Assembly: GCF_029846255.1 (NCBI RefSeq)
Contig: NZ_JARVWQ010000001.1
Location: forward strand, 1,966,304 to 2,030,303
Reading direction: 5' to 3'
DNA length: 64,000 nt
From: Amnibacterium sp. CER49
GTDB taxonomy: Bacteria; Actinomycetota; Actinomycetes; Actinomycetales; Microbacteriaceae
Shown here: positions 27,198 to 34,891 of the stretch, one piece after another
Layout of the letters: each line of letters starts with the position of its first letter
How positions within the stretch are numbered: position 1 is the first letter of the stretch
Translations under genes and position numbers: made by a program
Notes under the pieces: model-generated
Told to the model about the DNA's origin: nothing
Seen by the model: the letters and a program-made list of their open reading frames with translations, nothing else
Database searches by the model: none

Positions 27198-27709
27198 CGC
27201 GTCACCCCGCGCTCCTGCAGCGCGAGCCGCAGCGCGCGCAGCCCGTAGTGGAGCCGCGACTTCACGGTGCCCTCGGGGACGCCCTGCCGCTCCGCGATCT
27301 CACGCACCGAGTGCCCGAGGTAGTACGCGTCGACGACGGCCGCGCGGTGCTCGGGCGAGAGCCCGGCGAGCGCGTCGGTGAGCAGGATCCGGTCGAGCAC
27401 CTGGTCGGTGTCGTCGCCGCGCGCCCGCTCCGGTACCGCCTCGACGGCCTGCTCGCGCCGGAAGCGGGCGCTGCGCAGGTCGTCGACGAGCAGGTTGCGC
27501 GCGACGGTGAACAGCCACGCGCGGGTCCGGTCGCGGTCGCCCTGCACCCGCGACGGATGCGCCCAGGCGCGAGCGAAGGTCTCCTGCACCACGTCCTCGG
27601 CGAGCTGGGTGTCGCGGGTGTGCCGCAGGGCGTAGCGGAGGAGGTCCGCGGCATGCTCCGCCTGCAGCGCGGCGAGCAGCGCGGGCGCGCCGTGCGTCTC
27701 GGCCGCCAT
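27194..27709 (-). CDS. ECF RNA polymerase sigma factor
   Basis: 171 residues with both ECF regions. Region 2 has LAEDVVQETFARAWAHP and RTRAWLFTVARNLLVDDLR; region 4 has LSPEHRAAVVDAYYLGHSVREIAERQGVPEGTVKSRLHYGLRALR with a full helix-turn-helix. AGGAGGCGCC precedes ATG 27709. It is co-transcribed with the zinc anti-sigma gene. An ECF-type promoter lies about 50 bases upstream on the same strand, so it probably activates itself. Confidence 0.95.
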   Translation of the reverse strand: MAAETHGAPALLAALQAEHAADLLRYALRHTRDTQLAEDVVQETFARAWAHPSRVQGDRDRTRAWLFTVARNLLVDDLRSARFRREQAVEAVPERARGDDTDQVLDRILLTDALAGLSPEHRAAVVDAYYLGHSVREIAERQGVPEGTVKSRLHYGLRALRLALQERGVTR

Positions 27710-27756
27710 GGCGCCTCCTGTCTCGCGTGCACGGATCCTGCCCGTCCACCCCCTGC

Positions 27757-27781
27757 AACGGAAGAGGAGGCGGAAGAGTTC
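27757..27781 (-). promoter_or_regulatory. ECF-type autoregulatory promoter of the sigma operon
   Basis: On the minus strand GAAC (27781-27778) is followed after exactly 17 bases by CGTT (27760-27757), the common GGAAC/CGTT pattern of ECF-dependent promoters. The predicted start leaves a leader of about 40 bases before ATG 27709. Confidence 0.5.
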
Positions 27782-27809
27782 ACCGCAGCAGGCGGTTGAT
27801 CAGGGCGAC

Positions 27810-28193
27810 ATGGTGCAGCTGGGGCGCAGCGAACGGCTCGTCGTCGCGCGGCGACGCGACGGGGACGCGTGCATCTGGTGCGGGCAGGCCTTCTCCGACC
27901 GCACGCGCGCGACGACGGACCACCTCGTGCCGAAGGTGAAGGGCGGGCCCTCGTGGCTCGAGAACGAGGTGCCGGCCTGCCGACGGTGCAACGGCGAGCG
28001 CGGGCACCGCGGCGCCGTCGAGTGGCTCGAGGAGTGCGAGCGCCGCGGCTGGGCGCCCGACGCCGATCGCGTGCGCGGGGTGCTCGAGTCGCTCGCCGCC
28101 GCGATCGGGGAGCGCGGCGGGCAGCGCCGTGCGCGGCCGCACCTCGACGCGCAGCTGCGGCGCATCCGCAAGCGGACTGCGGCCGCGGCGTGA
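27810..28193 (+). CDS. HNH endonuclease
   Basis: 127 residues. The HNH fold is compact: CIWCGQAF (first Cys pair), TTDHLVPKVKGGPSWLENEV (catalytic His with the Asn) and ACRRCNGERGHR (second Cys pair). This is the McrA/CRISPR-type HNH seen in many stand-alone actinobacterial nucleases. The start at ATG 27810 is chosen since the conserved region begins soon after; the open frame reaches back to 27708. Divergent from the ECF sigma gene. Its role (DNA repair, phage defence or neither) cannot be assigned. Confidence 0.88.
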   Translation: MVQLGRSERLVVARRRDGDACIWCGQAFSDRTRATTDHLVPKVKGGPSWLENEVPACRRCNGERGHRGAVEWLEECERRGWAPDADRVRGVLESLAAAIGERGGQRRARPHLDAQLRRIRKRTAAAA

Positions 28194-28194
28194 G

Positions 28195-28420
28195 TCAGCG
28201 CCGCCGGTAGGCGACGGCGGCCGGCCGCGCGATGACGCCGGGGCGCTCCCCGGTGCCGCGCGGTCAGGTCCAGCCGATGCGCCGTGATCACGACCGCGAG
28301 TCAGGCGGCCCCGAGCAGCCAGCCCGCGAGCACGTCGGTGAACCAGTGGGCGCCGAGCACGACGCGGGTGGCGCCGACGACGAGCACGAGCACGACCGCA
28401 GCGTCGCGCAGCTCGCCGGA
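28195..28420 (-). pseudogene. C-terminal remnant of a PAP2-family phosphatase
   Basis: On the minus strand the translation TRVVLGAHWFTDVLAGWLLG (about 28310-28370) is the third phosphatase motif of PAP2 enzymes, with its His and Asp intact. A TGA at 28303-28301 interrupts the frame where Trp (TGG) would be expected. The next codons read on as LAVVITAHRLDLT, and a frame change is then needed to reach IARPAAVAYRRR and a stop at 28195. The first two PAP2 motifs are absent upstream. It is therefore a decayed fragment filling the 311-base gap between the HNH and hydrolase genes. Confidence 0.72.
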
Positions 28421-28492
28421 CGCCCCTGGTCGCTGTCGCTGGTCACCGGGCCACTCCGCCCGGCCCGCTCGGGAGGTCGCCGCGAGGGGGGC

Positions 28493-28498
28493 CACAAT
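28493..28498 (+). promoter_or_regulatory. -10-like box, leaderless start of hydrolase gene
   Basis: CACAAT, six bases before ATG 28505. Confidence 0.45.
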
Positions 28499-28504
28499 CG
28501 GGGG

Positions 28505-29329
28505 ATGGACGCGACCGAACGCGACGTGGCGCTCCCCGACGGCCGCATGGTGCACGCCTTCGCGGCGGGGGACGGGCCGGTTCCCGCGATCTGGCACCAC
28601 GGCTCGCCGCAGACCGGCGCGGTGCTGCCGCCGCTGCTCGAGGCGGGTGCGCCCCGCGGGATCCGGTGGCTGTCGGCCGCCCGGCCGGCGTACCCGGGCT
28701 CGACGCCGCTGCCCGGCCGGGACGTCGCGGCGGCTGCGGCCGACCTCGCCGCGGTCGCCGACGCGTTCGGGATCGATCGGTTCGCCGTGCTCGGCAGCTC
28801 GGGCGGCGGCCCGCACGCGCTCGCCTGCGCCGCGCTGCTGCCCGGGCGGGTCGCTGCGGTCGTCACCTTCGCCGGTGTCGCCCCGTTCGACGGCACCGAC
28901 GGCTGGTTCGCCGGGATGCGGGATCCGCGGGGGCTCCGCGCCTCCCTCGAGGGCCGGGACGCCCGGGCCCGCTACGCCGAGGTCGAGGCGTTCGACGAGT
29001 CGGTCTTCATCGCGGCCGACTGGGACGCCCTCGAGCACGACTGGGCGTCGCTCGGCGAGGACGCCGGCCGGGCGAGCGCGGACGGTGCCGACGGCGCCGT
29101 CGACGACGACGTCGCCTTCGTGACGCCGTGGGGCGTCGCGCTCGAGGACGTCCGCTGCCCGGTGCTGCTCGTGCAGGGCGGCGAGGACCGCGTCATCCCC
29201 GAGCACCACGCCAGGCGGCTGCTCGACCGGCTGCCGGCGGCCGAGCTCTGGCTCCGCCCCCGGGACGGGCACATCTCGGTGCTGCGGGCGCTGCCGGTCG
29301 CGCTCGACTGGATCCGCGCGGTCGGCTGA
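28505..29329 (+). CDS. alpha/beta hydrolase
   Basis: 274 residues with the alpha/beta-hydrolase fold. The oxyanion loop is WHHGSP, the nucleophile elbow GSSGGG (Ser) near residue 99, the acid lies in LVQGGEDRVIP, and the catalytic His in RDGHISV near the end. It is cytoplasmic with no signal peptide. Substrate unknown. It is convergent with the next gene (six bases between stops). The PAP2 remnant lies directly upstream on the opposite strand. Confidence 0.88.
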   Translation: MDATERDVALPDGRMVHAFAAGDGPVPAIWHHGSPQTGAVLPPLLEAGAPRGIRWLSAARPAYPGSTPLPGRDVAAAAADLAAVADAFGIDRFAVLGSSGGGPHALACAALLPGRVAAVVTFAGVAPFDGTDGWFAGMRDPRGLRASLEGRDARARYAEVEAFDESVFIAADWDALEHDWASLGEDAGRASADGADGAVDDDVAFVTPWGVALEDVRCPVLLVQGGEDRVIPEHHARRLLDRLPAAELWLRPRDGHISVLRALPVALDWIRAVG

Positions 29330-29335
29330 GCGCCG

Positions 29336-29863
29336 TCAGGTCGCGCCCTGCGGCGGATGCAGCAGCAGCTCGACGCGCTCGTCGAGGTACGGCTCGAGGT
29401 CGCGGGCTCCCGCGGCGCCGATCGCCGCGCTCCACACCACGAGCACGCGCCCGTCGCGGAGCAGCAGCGGGCCGTCGGAGGCCCGCAGCGCGTCGGCGTC
29501 GAGCGGGACCACGGCGGCGTCGTAGTGCACGGTCGCCCCGCGCTCGAACGGCCCGCGGAACGCCGCGGCGCGGTGGTCGCGCCGGTCCTCGATGGACAGC
29601 GCGACGTGGCCCGGGTGCCCCGGCTCGACCGCGCGGGTGATGCCTCCGACCGCGCGGACCACGAGGTCGGGCTGCAGCAGCAGCACGCCGAGGTGCCACG
29701 CGTGCCCGAGCGGCCGCATCGCCGCCTTGCGCTGGATGCCGAGCACCCGTCGGGCGGGCACGAACTCCGCCACGGCCTCCACCCGCCCGCCCTCGGCGGC
29801 GAGCCGGCCGGCGGCCCGGGCGAAGGCCGCGCGGGCCGCGGCGACCGTGTCGTCGTCCGTCAC
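29336..29863 (-). CDS. conserved hypothetical protein
   Basis: 175 residues, no membrane segment or signal; alpha/beta composition with a basic segment (RRVLGIQRKAAMRPLGHAWHLGVLLL). I do not recognise a family. GTG 29863 is chosen because it overlaps the stop of the Gfo/Idh gene in a GTGA junction; an ATG at 29878 would overlap by 19 bases. The coupling suggests that it works with the oxidoreductase, but nothing in the sequence shows how. Confidence 0.7.
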   Translation of the reverse strand: MTDDDTVAAARAAFARAAGRLAAEGGRVEAVAEFVPARRVLGIQRKAAMRPLGHAWHLGVLLLQPDLVVRAVGGITRAVEPGHPGHVALSIEDRRDHRAAAFRGPFERGATVHYDAAVVPLDADALRASDGPLLLRDGRVLVVWSAAIGAAGARDLEPYLDERVELLLHPPQGAT

Positions 29864-30906
29864 GCCCGCGGACCCCACCCCTCGACGTAGCCGAGCTGCC
29901 GCCGCGCCTCGTCGAGCACCTCGAGCACCCCGACCGCGTCGTCGAGGGAGTGCAGCGGCGAGTCGGTGCGGCCGTCGTGCACGAGACGCGCGAGCGCGGC
30001 CGCCTGGTAGCAGAGGCCGTCACGGCCCGGGCGCCCGTAGGGGTCCGTCCAGGCTGCGCGCTCGTCGCCCGCCGCGTCGAGCACGGTGAGGCCGCTCGGA
30101 CCCCAGAACGGCGGGGTGATCTCGATGCGCCCCTCGGTGCCGGCGACCGTCGCCCGCCACGCGGTGCGGCCGCGGATGCCGGTGGTGAGGTGCGCCAGGG
30201 CGCCCGAGGGGGTGACGAGCGCGACGGCGGCCTGCAGATCGATACCGGACGGGGCGAGGACGCCGGTGGCCGTGATCCGCTCGGGGCGCCCGAGTGCGAA
30301 CCACGCCCACCAGGCCGTGTAGACGCCGACGTCGAGCAGGGCGCCGCCGCCGAGCGCGGGGTCGAGCAGGCGGCTCCCCGGATCCGTCGCCGGTCCGCCC
30401 GCGAAGTCGGCGAGCGCGAGGGTCGGCTCGCCGATGGCGCCCTGCTCGAGCAGCTGCGCCACGACGTCGGTCTGCGGCAGGTACCGCGTCCACATCGCCT
30501 CCATCGCGAGCACGCCCGCCGAGCGCGCGGCCTCCGCGATGCGGCGCCCCTCGGCGGCGGTGACGGCCAGCGGCTTCTCGACGAGCACGTGCCGCCCGGC
30601 GGCGATCGCCGCGAGCGCGTGCGCGGCGTGCTCCGTGTGCGGCGAGGCGACGTAGACGACGTCGACCTCGTCGTCGGCGAGCAGCGCCTCGTACGAGCCG
30701 TGCGCCCGCTCGATCCCGAAGCGCTCCGCGAACGCCGTCGCCCGGTCCGCGCTGCGCGATCCGACCGCGACGACCCGCTGACCCGTGTGACGCTGCAGGG
30801 CCGCGGTGAAGTCGGCGGCGATCCCGCCGGGACCGAGGACGCCCCAGCGCAGCGACGGCGCCCGGCGCGGGTCGGGGAAGCGCGGGGCGGGCAGGACGTC
30901 GCTCAC
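29860..30906 (-). CDS. Gfo/Idh/MocA-family oxidoreductase
   Basis: 348 residues. The N-terminal NAD(P) Rossmann domain starts at LRWGVLGPGGIAADF, EKPLAV holds the conserved catalytic Lys, and the C-terminal domain begins about residue 120 with EAMWTRYLP, as in dihydrodiol or sugar dehydrogenases of this family. GTG 30906 is the start: CAGGAT lies six bases before it, and the open frame further upstream overlaps the divergent UDG gene. The substrate is probably a cyclic polyol or sugar. Coupled to the hypothetical gene downstream. Confidence 0.9.
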   Translation of the reverse strand: MSDVLPAPRFPDPRRAPSLRWGVLGPGGIAADFTAALQRHTGQRVVAVGSRSADRATAFAERFGIERAHGSYEALLADDEVDVVYVASPHTEHAAHALAAIAAGRHVLVEKPLAVTAAEGRRIAEAARSAGVLAMEAMWTRYLPQTDVVAQLLEQGAIGEPTLALADFAGGPATDPGSRLLDPALGGGALLDVGVYTAWWAWFALGRPERITATGVLAPSGIDLQAAVALVTPSGALAHLTTGIRGRTAWRATVAGTEGRIEITPPFWGPSGLTVLDAAGDERAAWTDPYGRPGRDGLCYQAAALARLVHDGRTDSPLHSLDDAVGVLEVLDEARRQLGYVEGWGPRA

Positions 30907-30912
30907 GTCCAC

Positions 30913-30918
30913 ATCCTG
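30913..30918 (-). promoter_or_regulatory. -10-like box, leaderless start of Gfo/Idh gene
   Basis: CAGGAT on the minus strand, six bases before GTG 30906. It sits back to back with TGGACT (30934-30939, plus strand), which precedes the UDG start by seven bases. Confidence 0.5.
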
Positions 30919-30946
30919 CCGCGCTCGACGTGGTGGACTGCCGCGG

Positions 30947-31576
30947 ATGGATCTCACCCGGTTCTGGGCGCTGCTCGACGCGCTGCCGGCGCCCGCCGAC
31001 GCGGAGGCGCTCTACGACGCGACCACGCCGCAGGGTGCGCTGCGGCGTGCGAACCTCGAGCGGTACCTCGCACTCGTCGCGGGCACCGGCACCGCGCTGA
31101 TCGCGGAGGCGCCGGGCTGGCGCGGCGCGACGGTGACCGGCGTGCCGTTCGTGAGCGTCCGTGAGCTGACGGTGCGACCGGGCCGCCTCACCGGGCGTGC
31201 CGACGGCGACGGCTTCCTCGTGCCGCCGCAGCCCGCCGCCGAGTGGGAGGCGTCCGCCGCGTTCGTGCAGCGCGCCCTCGCCGCCTGGCCGGGCCGCCCG
31301 CCGGTCTGCTGGGGGGCCTACCCGCACCACCCGTTCGTCTCGGGGGACCCGCGCACCAACCGGACGCCGCGACCGGCCGAGGTGCGTGGGGGAGCCCCGG
31401 TCGCGCTGGAGCTGCTCGCGGCCCTCGGCATCCGCGACGTCGTCGCCGTCGGCCGGAAGGCGCAGGGCGCGCTCGCGGCGGCCGGCATCGAGGCGGTCGC
31501 GGTGCGGCATCCGGCGCAGGGCGGCGCGACGCTGTTCGCGGCGCAGATGGCCGCGCTCGCGGCCGCGCGGACCTAG
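30947..31576 (+). CDS. uracil-DNA glycosylase superfamily protein
   Basis: 209 residues. LIAEAPGWRGATVTGVPFVS (about 50-69) matches the first motif of the UDG superfamily (GEAPG-type), and AVRHPAQGG near the C-terminus fits the second motif with its His. The middle contains WGAYPHHPF. It is probably a DNA repair or base-recognition protein, but the catalytic polar residue after EAPG is not obvious, so glycosylase activity is uncertain. The stop overlaps the convergent tetR stop by four bases. Confidence 0.75.
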   Translation: MDLTRFWALLDALPAPADAEALYDATTPQGALRRANLERYLALVAGTGTALIAEAPGWRGATVTGVPFVSVRELTVRPGRLTGRADGDGFLVPPQPAAEWEASAAFVQRALAAWPGRPPVCWGAYPHHPFVSGDPRTNRTPRPAEVRGGAPVALELLAALGIRDVVAVGRKAQGALAAAGIEAVAVRHPAQGGATLFAAQMAALAAART

Positions 31577-32139
31577 CGGCCGGTCGCGACGCGGATCAGC
31601 ACCTCGGCCGCGCGGCGGGCGTGCAGCGCGGGCTCGACGATGCCCGCGATCGCCGCCGTCGTCTGGGCGCCCTCGGCGAGCAGCGCGAGCTGCGCCGCGA
31701 GCTCCGCGTCGCCGCCCGCCTCGGTGGCGAGCCCCTGCACGTAGTGCTGGAACGAGGCCTTGTGCTCCCGCGCCGCATCGGCGACCGCGGGCGAGGAGGC
31801 GCCGAGCTCGCCGAAGGCGTTGATGAACCCGCAGCCTCGGAACGAGTCGTCGCCGAACCACGTCTCGAGGAAGTCGTAGATCGCGAGCAGCCGGCCGCGC
31901 GCGTCGTGCGCGTGCGCCGCCGCTCCCGCGATGCCCTGCTCCCACATCTCGTGCCGAGCGGCGAGCACCGCGAGCACGAGCTGCTCCTTGCCGGGGAACT
32001 CGGCGTAGAGGCGCTTCAGCGAGACGCCGGCGGCCGCGCGCACCTCGTCCATCCCGGTCGCCTGGATGCCGCGCCGGTAGAACAGCTCGTCCGCGGCGGC
32101 GATCACCCGGGTGCGCGGATCCGCCTCCTGCTGAACCAT
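31573..32139 (-). CDS. TetR-family transcriptional regulator
   Basis: 188 residues. The N-terminal HTH is typical (TRVIAAADELFYRRGIQATGMDEVRAAAGVSLKRLYAEFPGKEQL), and the ligand-binding C-terminal domain is of the TetR_C type. ATG 32139 is preferred because GAGGA lies about six bases before it; ATGs at 32145 and 32160 are alternatives. It is divergent from the hydrolase at 32257, and the gap holds two copies of a 16-base palindrome, almost surely its operators. Two more copies lie at 53.7 kb, so the regulon extends beyond this locus. Confidence 0.92.
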   Translation of the reverse strand: MVQQEADPRTRVIAAADELFYRRGIQATGMDEVRAAAGVSLKRLYAEFPGKEQLVLAVLAARHEMWEQGIAGAAAHAHDARGRLLAIYDFLETWFGDDSFRGCGFINAFGELGASSPAVADAAREHKASFQHYVQGLATEAGGDAELAAQLALLAEGAQTTAAIAGIVEPALHARRAAEVLIRVATGR

Positions 32140-32181
32140 TCCCATTCCTCGCCTGAGCATACCCTCAGCGCCGGTTGCGCC

Positions 32182-32197
32182 GAGAACGATCGTTCTC
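32182..32197. promoter_or_regulatory. TetR operator palindrome, site 1
   Basis: Perfect palindrome GAGAACGATCGTTCTC. TAGCGT (32198-32203) directly adjoins it and could be the -10 box for the hydrolase. Confidence 0.8.
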
Positions 32198-32205
32198 TAG
32201 CGTAG

Positions 32206-33093
<888 letters not shown>

Positions 33094-33103
33094 CCGTCGT
33101 GCC

Positions 33104-33139
33104 GGGGCGCCGGCCGGGCTCAGCCCCGGCCGGCGCCCC
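33104..33139. terminator. bidirectional hairpin terminator between convergent genes
   Basis: Perfect 15-base arms GGGGCGCCGGCCGGG (33104-33118) and its complement (33125-33139) around a six-base loop. The loop contains the stop codon of the acyl-CoA synthetase gene (33120-33122). There is no T tract, as expected in a very GC-rich genome. Confidence 0.75.
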
Positions 33140-34817
33140 GCAGCTCGGGGAAGTCGTCGTCGCGGAACTCGTCGGGCAAACGCGACGCGGCCGCCTGCTC
33201 GCGCTCGCGCAGCTCGACGCGGCGGATCTTGCCCGAGATCGTCTTCGGCAGCTCGAAGAACTCGACCCGGCGCACCCGCTGGTACGCCGGGGCGTGCTCG
33301 CGGGCGTGGGCGAGGATCGCGCGCGCCGTGTCCGCGTCCGGTGGGAAGCCCCCGGCCAGCGCGACGTACGCCTTGACGGCGAACAGCCGCGTCGGGTCCG
33401 GCGCGGGCACCACCGCGGCCTCGGCGACCGCCGGGTGCGTGAGCAGCATGCTCTCGACCTCGAACGGCGAGACCTTGTAGTCCGACGACTTGAAGATGTC
33501 GTCGGTGCGGCCGACGAAGGTGAGCGAGCCGTCAGCGTCGCGCACCGCGACGTCGCCCGTGTGGAACAGGTCGCGGTCCGGCATCGGATCGAGGTCGCCG
33601 GGGCCGGACCGGTAGTCCGCCATGAGGTTGTCGGCGCGTCCCCGCCGGTCGATGCAGACCTCGCCCTCGTCGGCCTCCTCGCCCGTGATCGGATCGACGA
33701 GCGTCACCGCGACGCCCGGCATCGGCACGCCCATCGCACCGGGGACGAGCGGCCGCCCGGGCGGGTTCGCGATCACCGCCGTCATCTCGGTCTGCCCGTA
33801 GCCGTCGCGCACGGTCAGCCCCCACGCCTCCTCGACGCGGGCGATCACCTCGGGGTTCAGCGGCTCGCCCGCCGAGACCACCTCGCGGAGCGCCCTCGGC
33901 CGCCGCCCGAGGTCCGCCTGCAGCAGCAGCCGCCACACCGTCGGAGGCGCGCAGAACGTGGAGACCGCTGCGGCGTCGAGCGCGGCGAGCAGCGCGGCCG
34001 CCTCGAACCGCGGGCTGTTCACGACGAGCACCGTCGCCTCGGCGATCCACGGCGCGAAGAAGCAGCTCCAGGCGTGCTTCGCCCAGCCGGCAGAGCTGAT
34101 GGCGAGGTGCACGTCGCCGGGCTGGATCCCGATCCAGTAGAGCGTCGTCAGGTGCCCGACGGGGTAGGAGCGGTGGGTGTGCACGACCATCTTCGGCCGG
34201 TTCGTCGTGCCGGAGGTGAAGTACATGAGGCACGGGTCGTCCGGGTGCACCGAGACCCTGGGCCGCGCACCCGTCGCCACCTCGGCGTCCGTGTAGGAGC
34301 GCCAGCCCTCCCGGTCGCCGCCGACCACGATTCGCGTGAGCGCGGCATCCAGCCCGTCGAACTTGCCGGTGTCGGCGATCTCGGCGATCACGTGGCGCAT
34401 GCCGCCGCGCGTGATGCGGTCCTCGAGGTCGGCGGGGCCGAGCATCGTCGAGGTCGGGCAGGTGACCGCGCCGAGCTTCATCAGCGCGAGCATCGACTCC
34501 CACAGCTCGACCCGGTTGCCGAGCATGACGAGCACGTGGTCGCCCTGCCGCACGCCCTGCGCCGCGAGCCACGCGGCGACCCGCTCCGACGACGCGGACA
34601 GCTCCGCGAAGGTGCGGCGCTCCTCGGTGCCGTCGGCCTCGAGGATCCGCAGCGCGAGCCGCTGCCCGGCGGGGCCCTCCGCGAGCCGGTCGAACCAGTC
34701 GACCGCCCAGTCGAACCGGTCCGGCAGCTCGGGCCACGCGAACGCCGTCCGCGCCGCGGCGTAGTCGGTGCGGGTGCGCAGCAGCAGGTCGCGGGCGGCT
34801 GCGTAGTCGAGGGTCAC
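33120..34817 (-). CDS. AMP-dependent acyl-CoA synthetase
   Basis: 565 residues of the ANL superfamily, medium-chain acyl-CoA synthetase type. Motifs: MYFTSGTTNRPKMV (P-loop), YGQTEMT (adenine binding), the hinge Asp region GRTDDIFKSSDYKVSP, and the C-terminal catalytic Lys in PKTISGKIRR. It should activate a carboxylate with ATP and CoA in the cytoplasm; chain length is not readable. GTG 34817 is the start, with CAGAAT six bases before it. The last codons run into the terminator hairpin. Divergent from pepN. Confidence 0.92.
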   Translation of the reverse strand: MTLDYAAARDLLLRTRTDYAAARTAFAWPELPDRFDWAVDWFDRLAEGPAGQRLALRILEADGTEERRTFAELSASSERVAAWLAAQGVRQGDHVLVMLGNRVELWESMLALMKLGAVTCPTSTMLGPADLEDRITRGGMRHVIAEIADTGKFDGLDAALTRIVVGGDREGWRSYTDAEVATGARPRVSVHPDDPCLMYFTSGTTNRPKMVVHTHRSYPVGHLTTLYWIGIQPGDVHLAISSAGWAKHAWSCFFAPWIAEATVLVVNSPRFEAAALLAALDAAAVSTFCAPPTVWRLLLQADLGRRPRALREVVSAGEPLNPEVIARVEEAWGLTVRDGYGQTEMTAVIANPPGRPLVPGAMGVPMPGVAVTLVDPITGEEADEGEVCIDRRGRADNLMADYRSGPGDLDPMPDRDLFHTGDVAVRDADGSLTFVGRTDDIFKSSDYKVSPFEVESMLLTHPAVAEAAVVPAPDPTRLFAVKAYVALAGGFPPDADTARAILAHAREHAPAYQRVRRVEFFELPKTISGKIRRVELREREQAAASRLPDEFRDDDFPELRGAGRG

Positions 34818-34823
34818 CGGCGC

Positions 34824-34829
34824 ATTCTG
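34824..34829 (-). promoter_or_regulatory. -10-like box, leaderless start of acyl-CoA synthetase
   Basis: CAGAAT on the minus strand, six bases before GTG 34817. A divergent box, TCTACT (34880-34885), lies six bases before the pepN GTG. Confidence 0.5.
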
Positions 34830-34891
34830 CCCCTCGCGTCCGGCGGTCGCCCGATTCCGGGCAGCCGCGGCGGTGGTGCTCTACTGATCCC

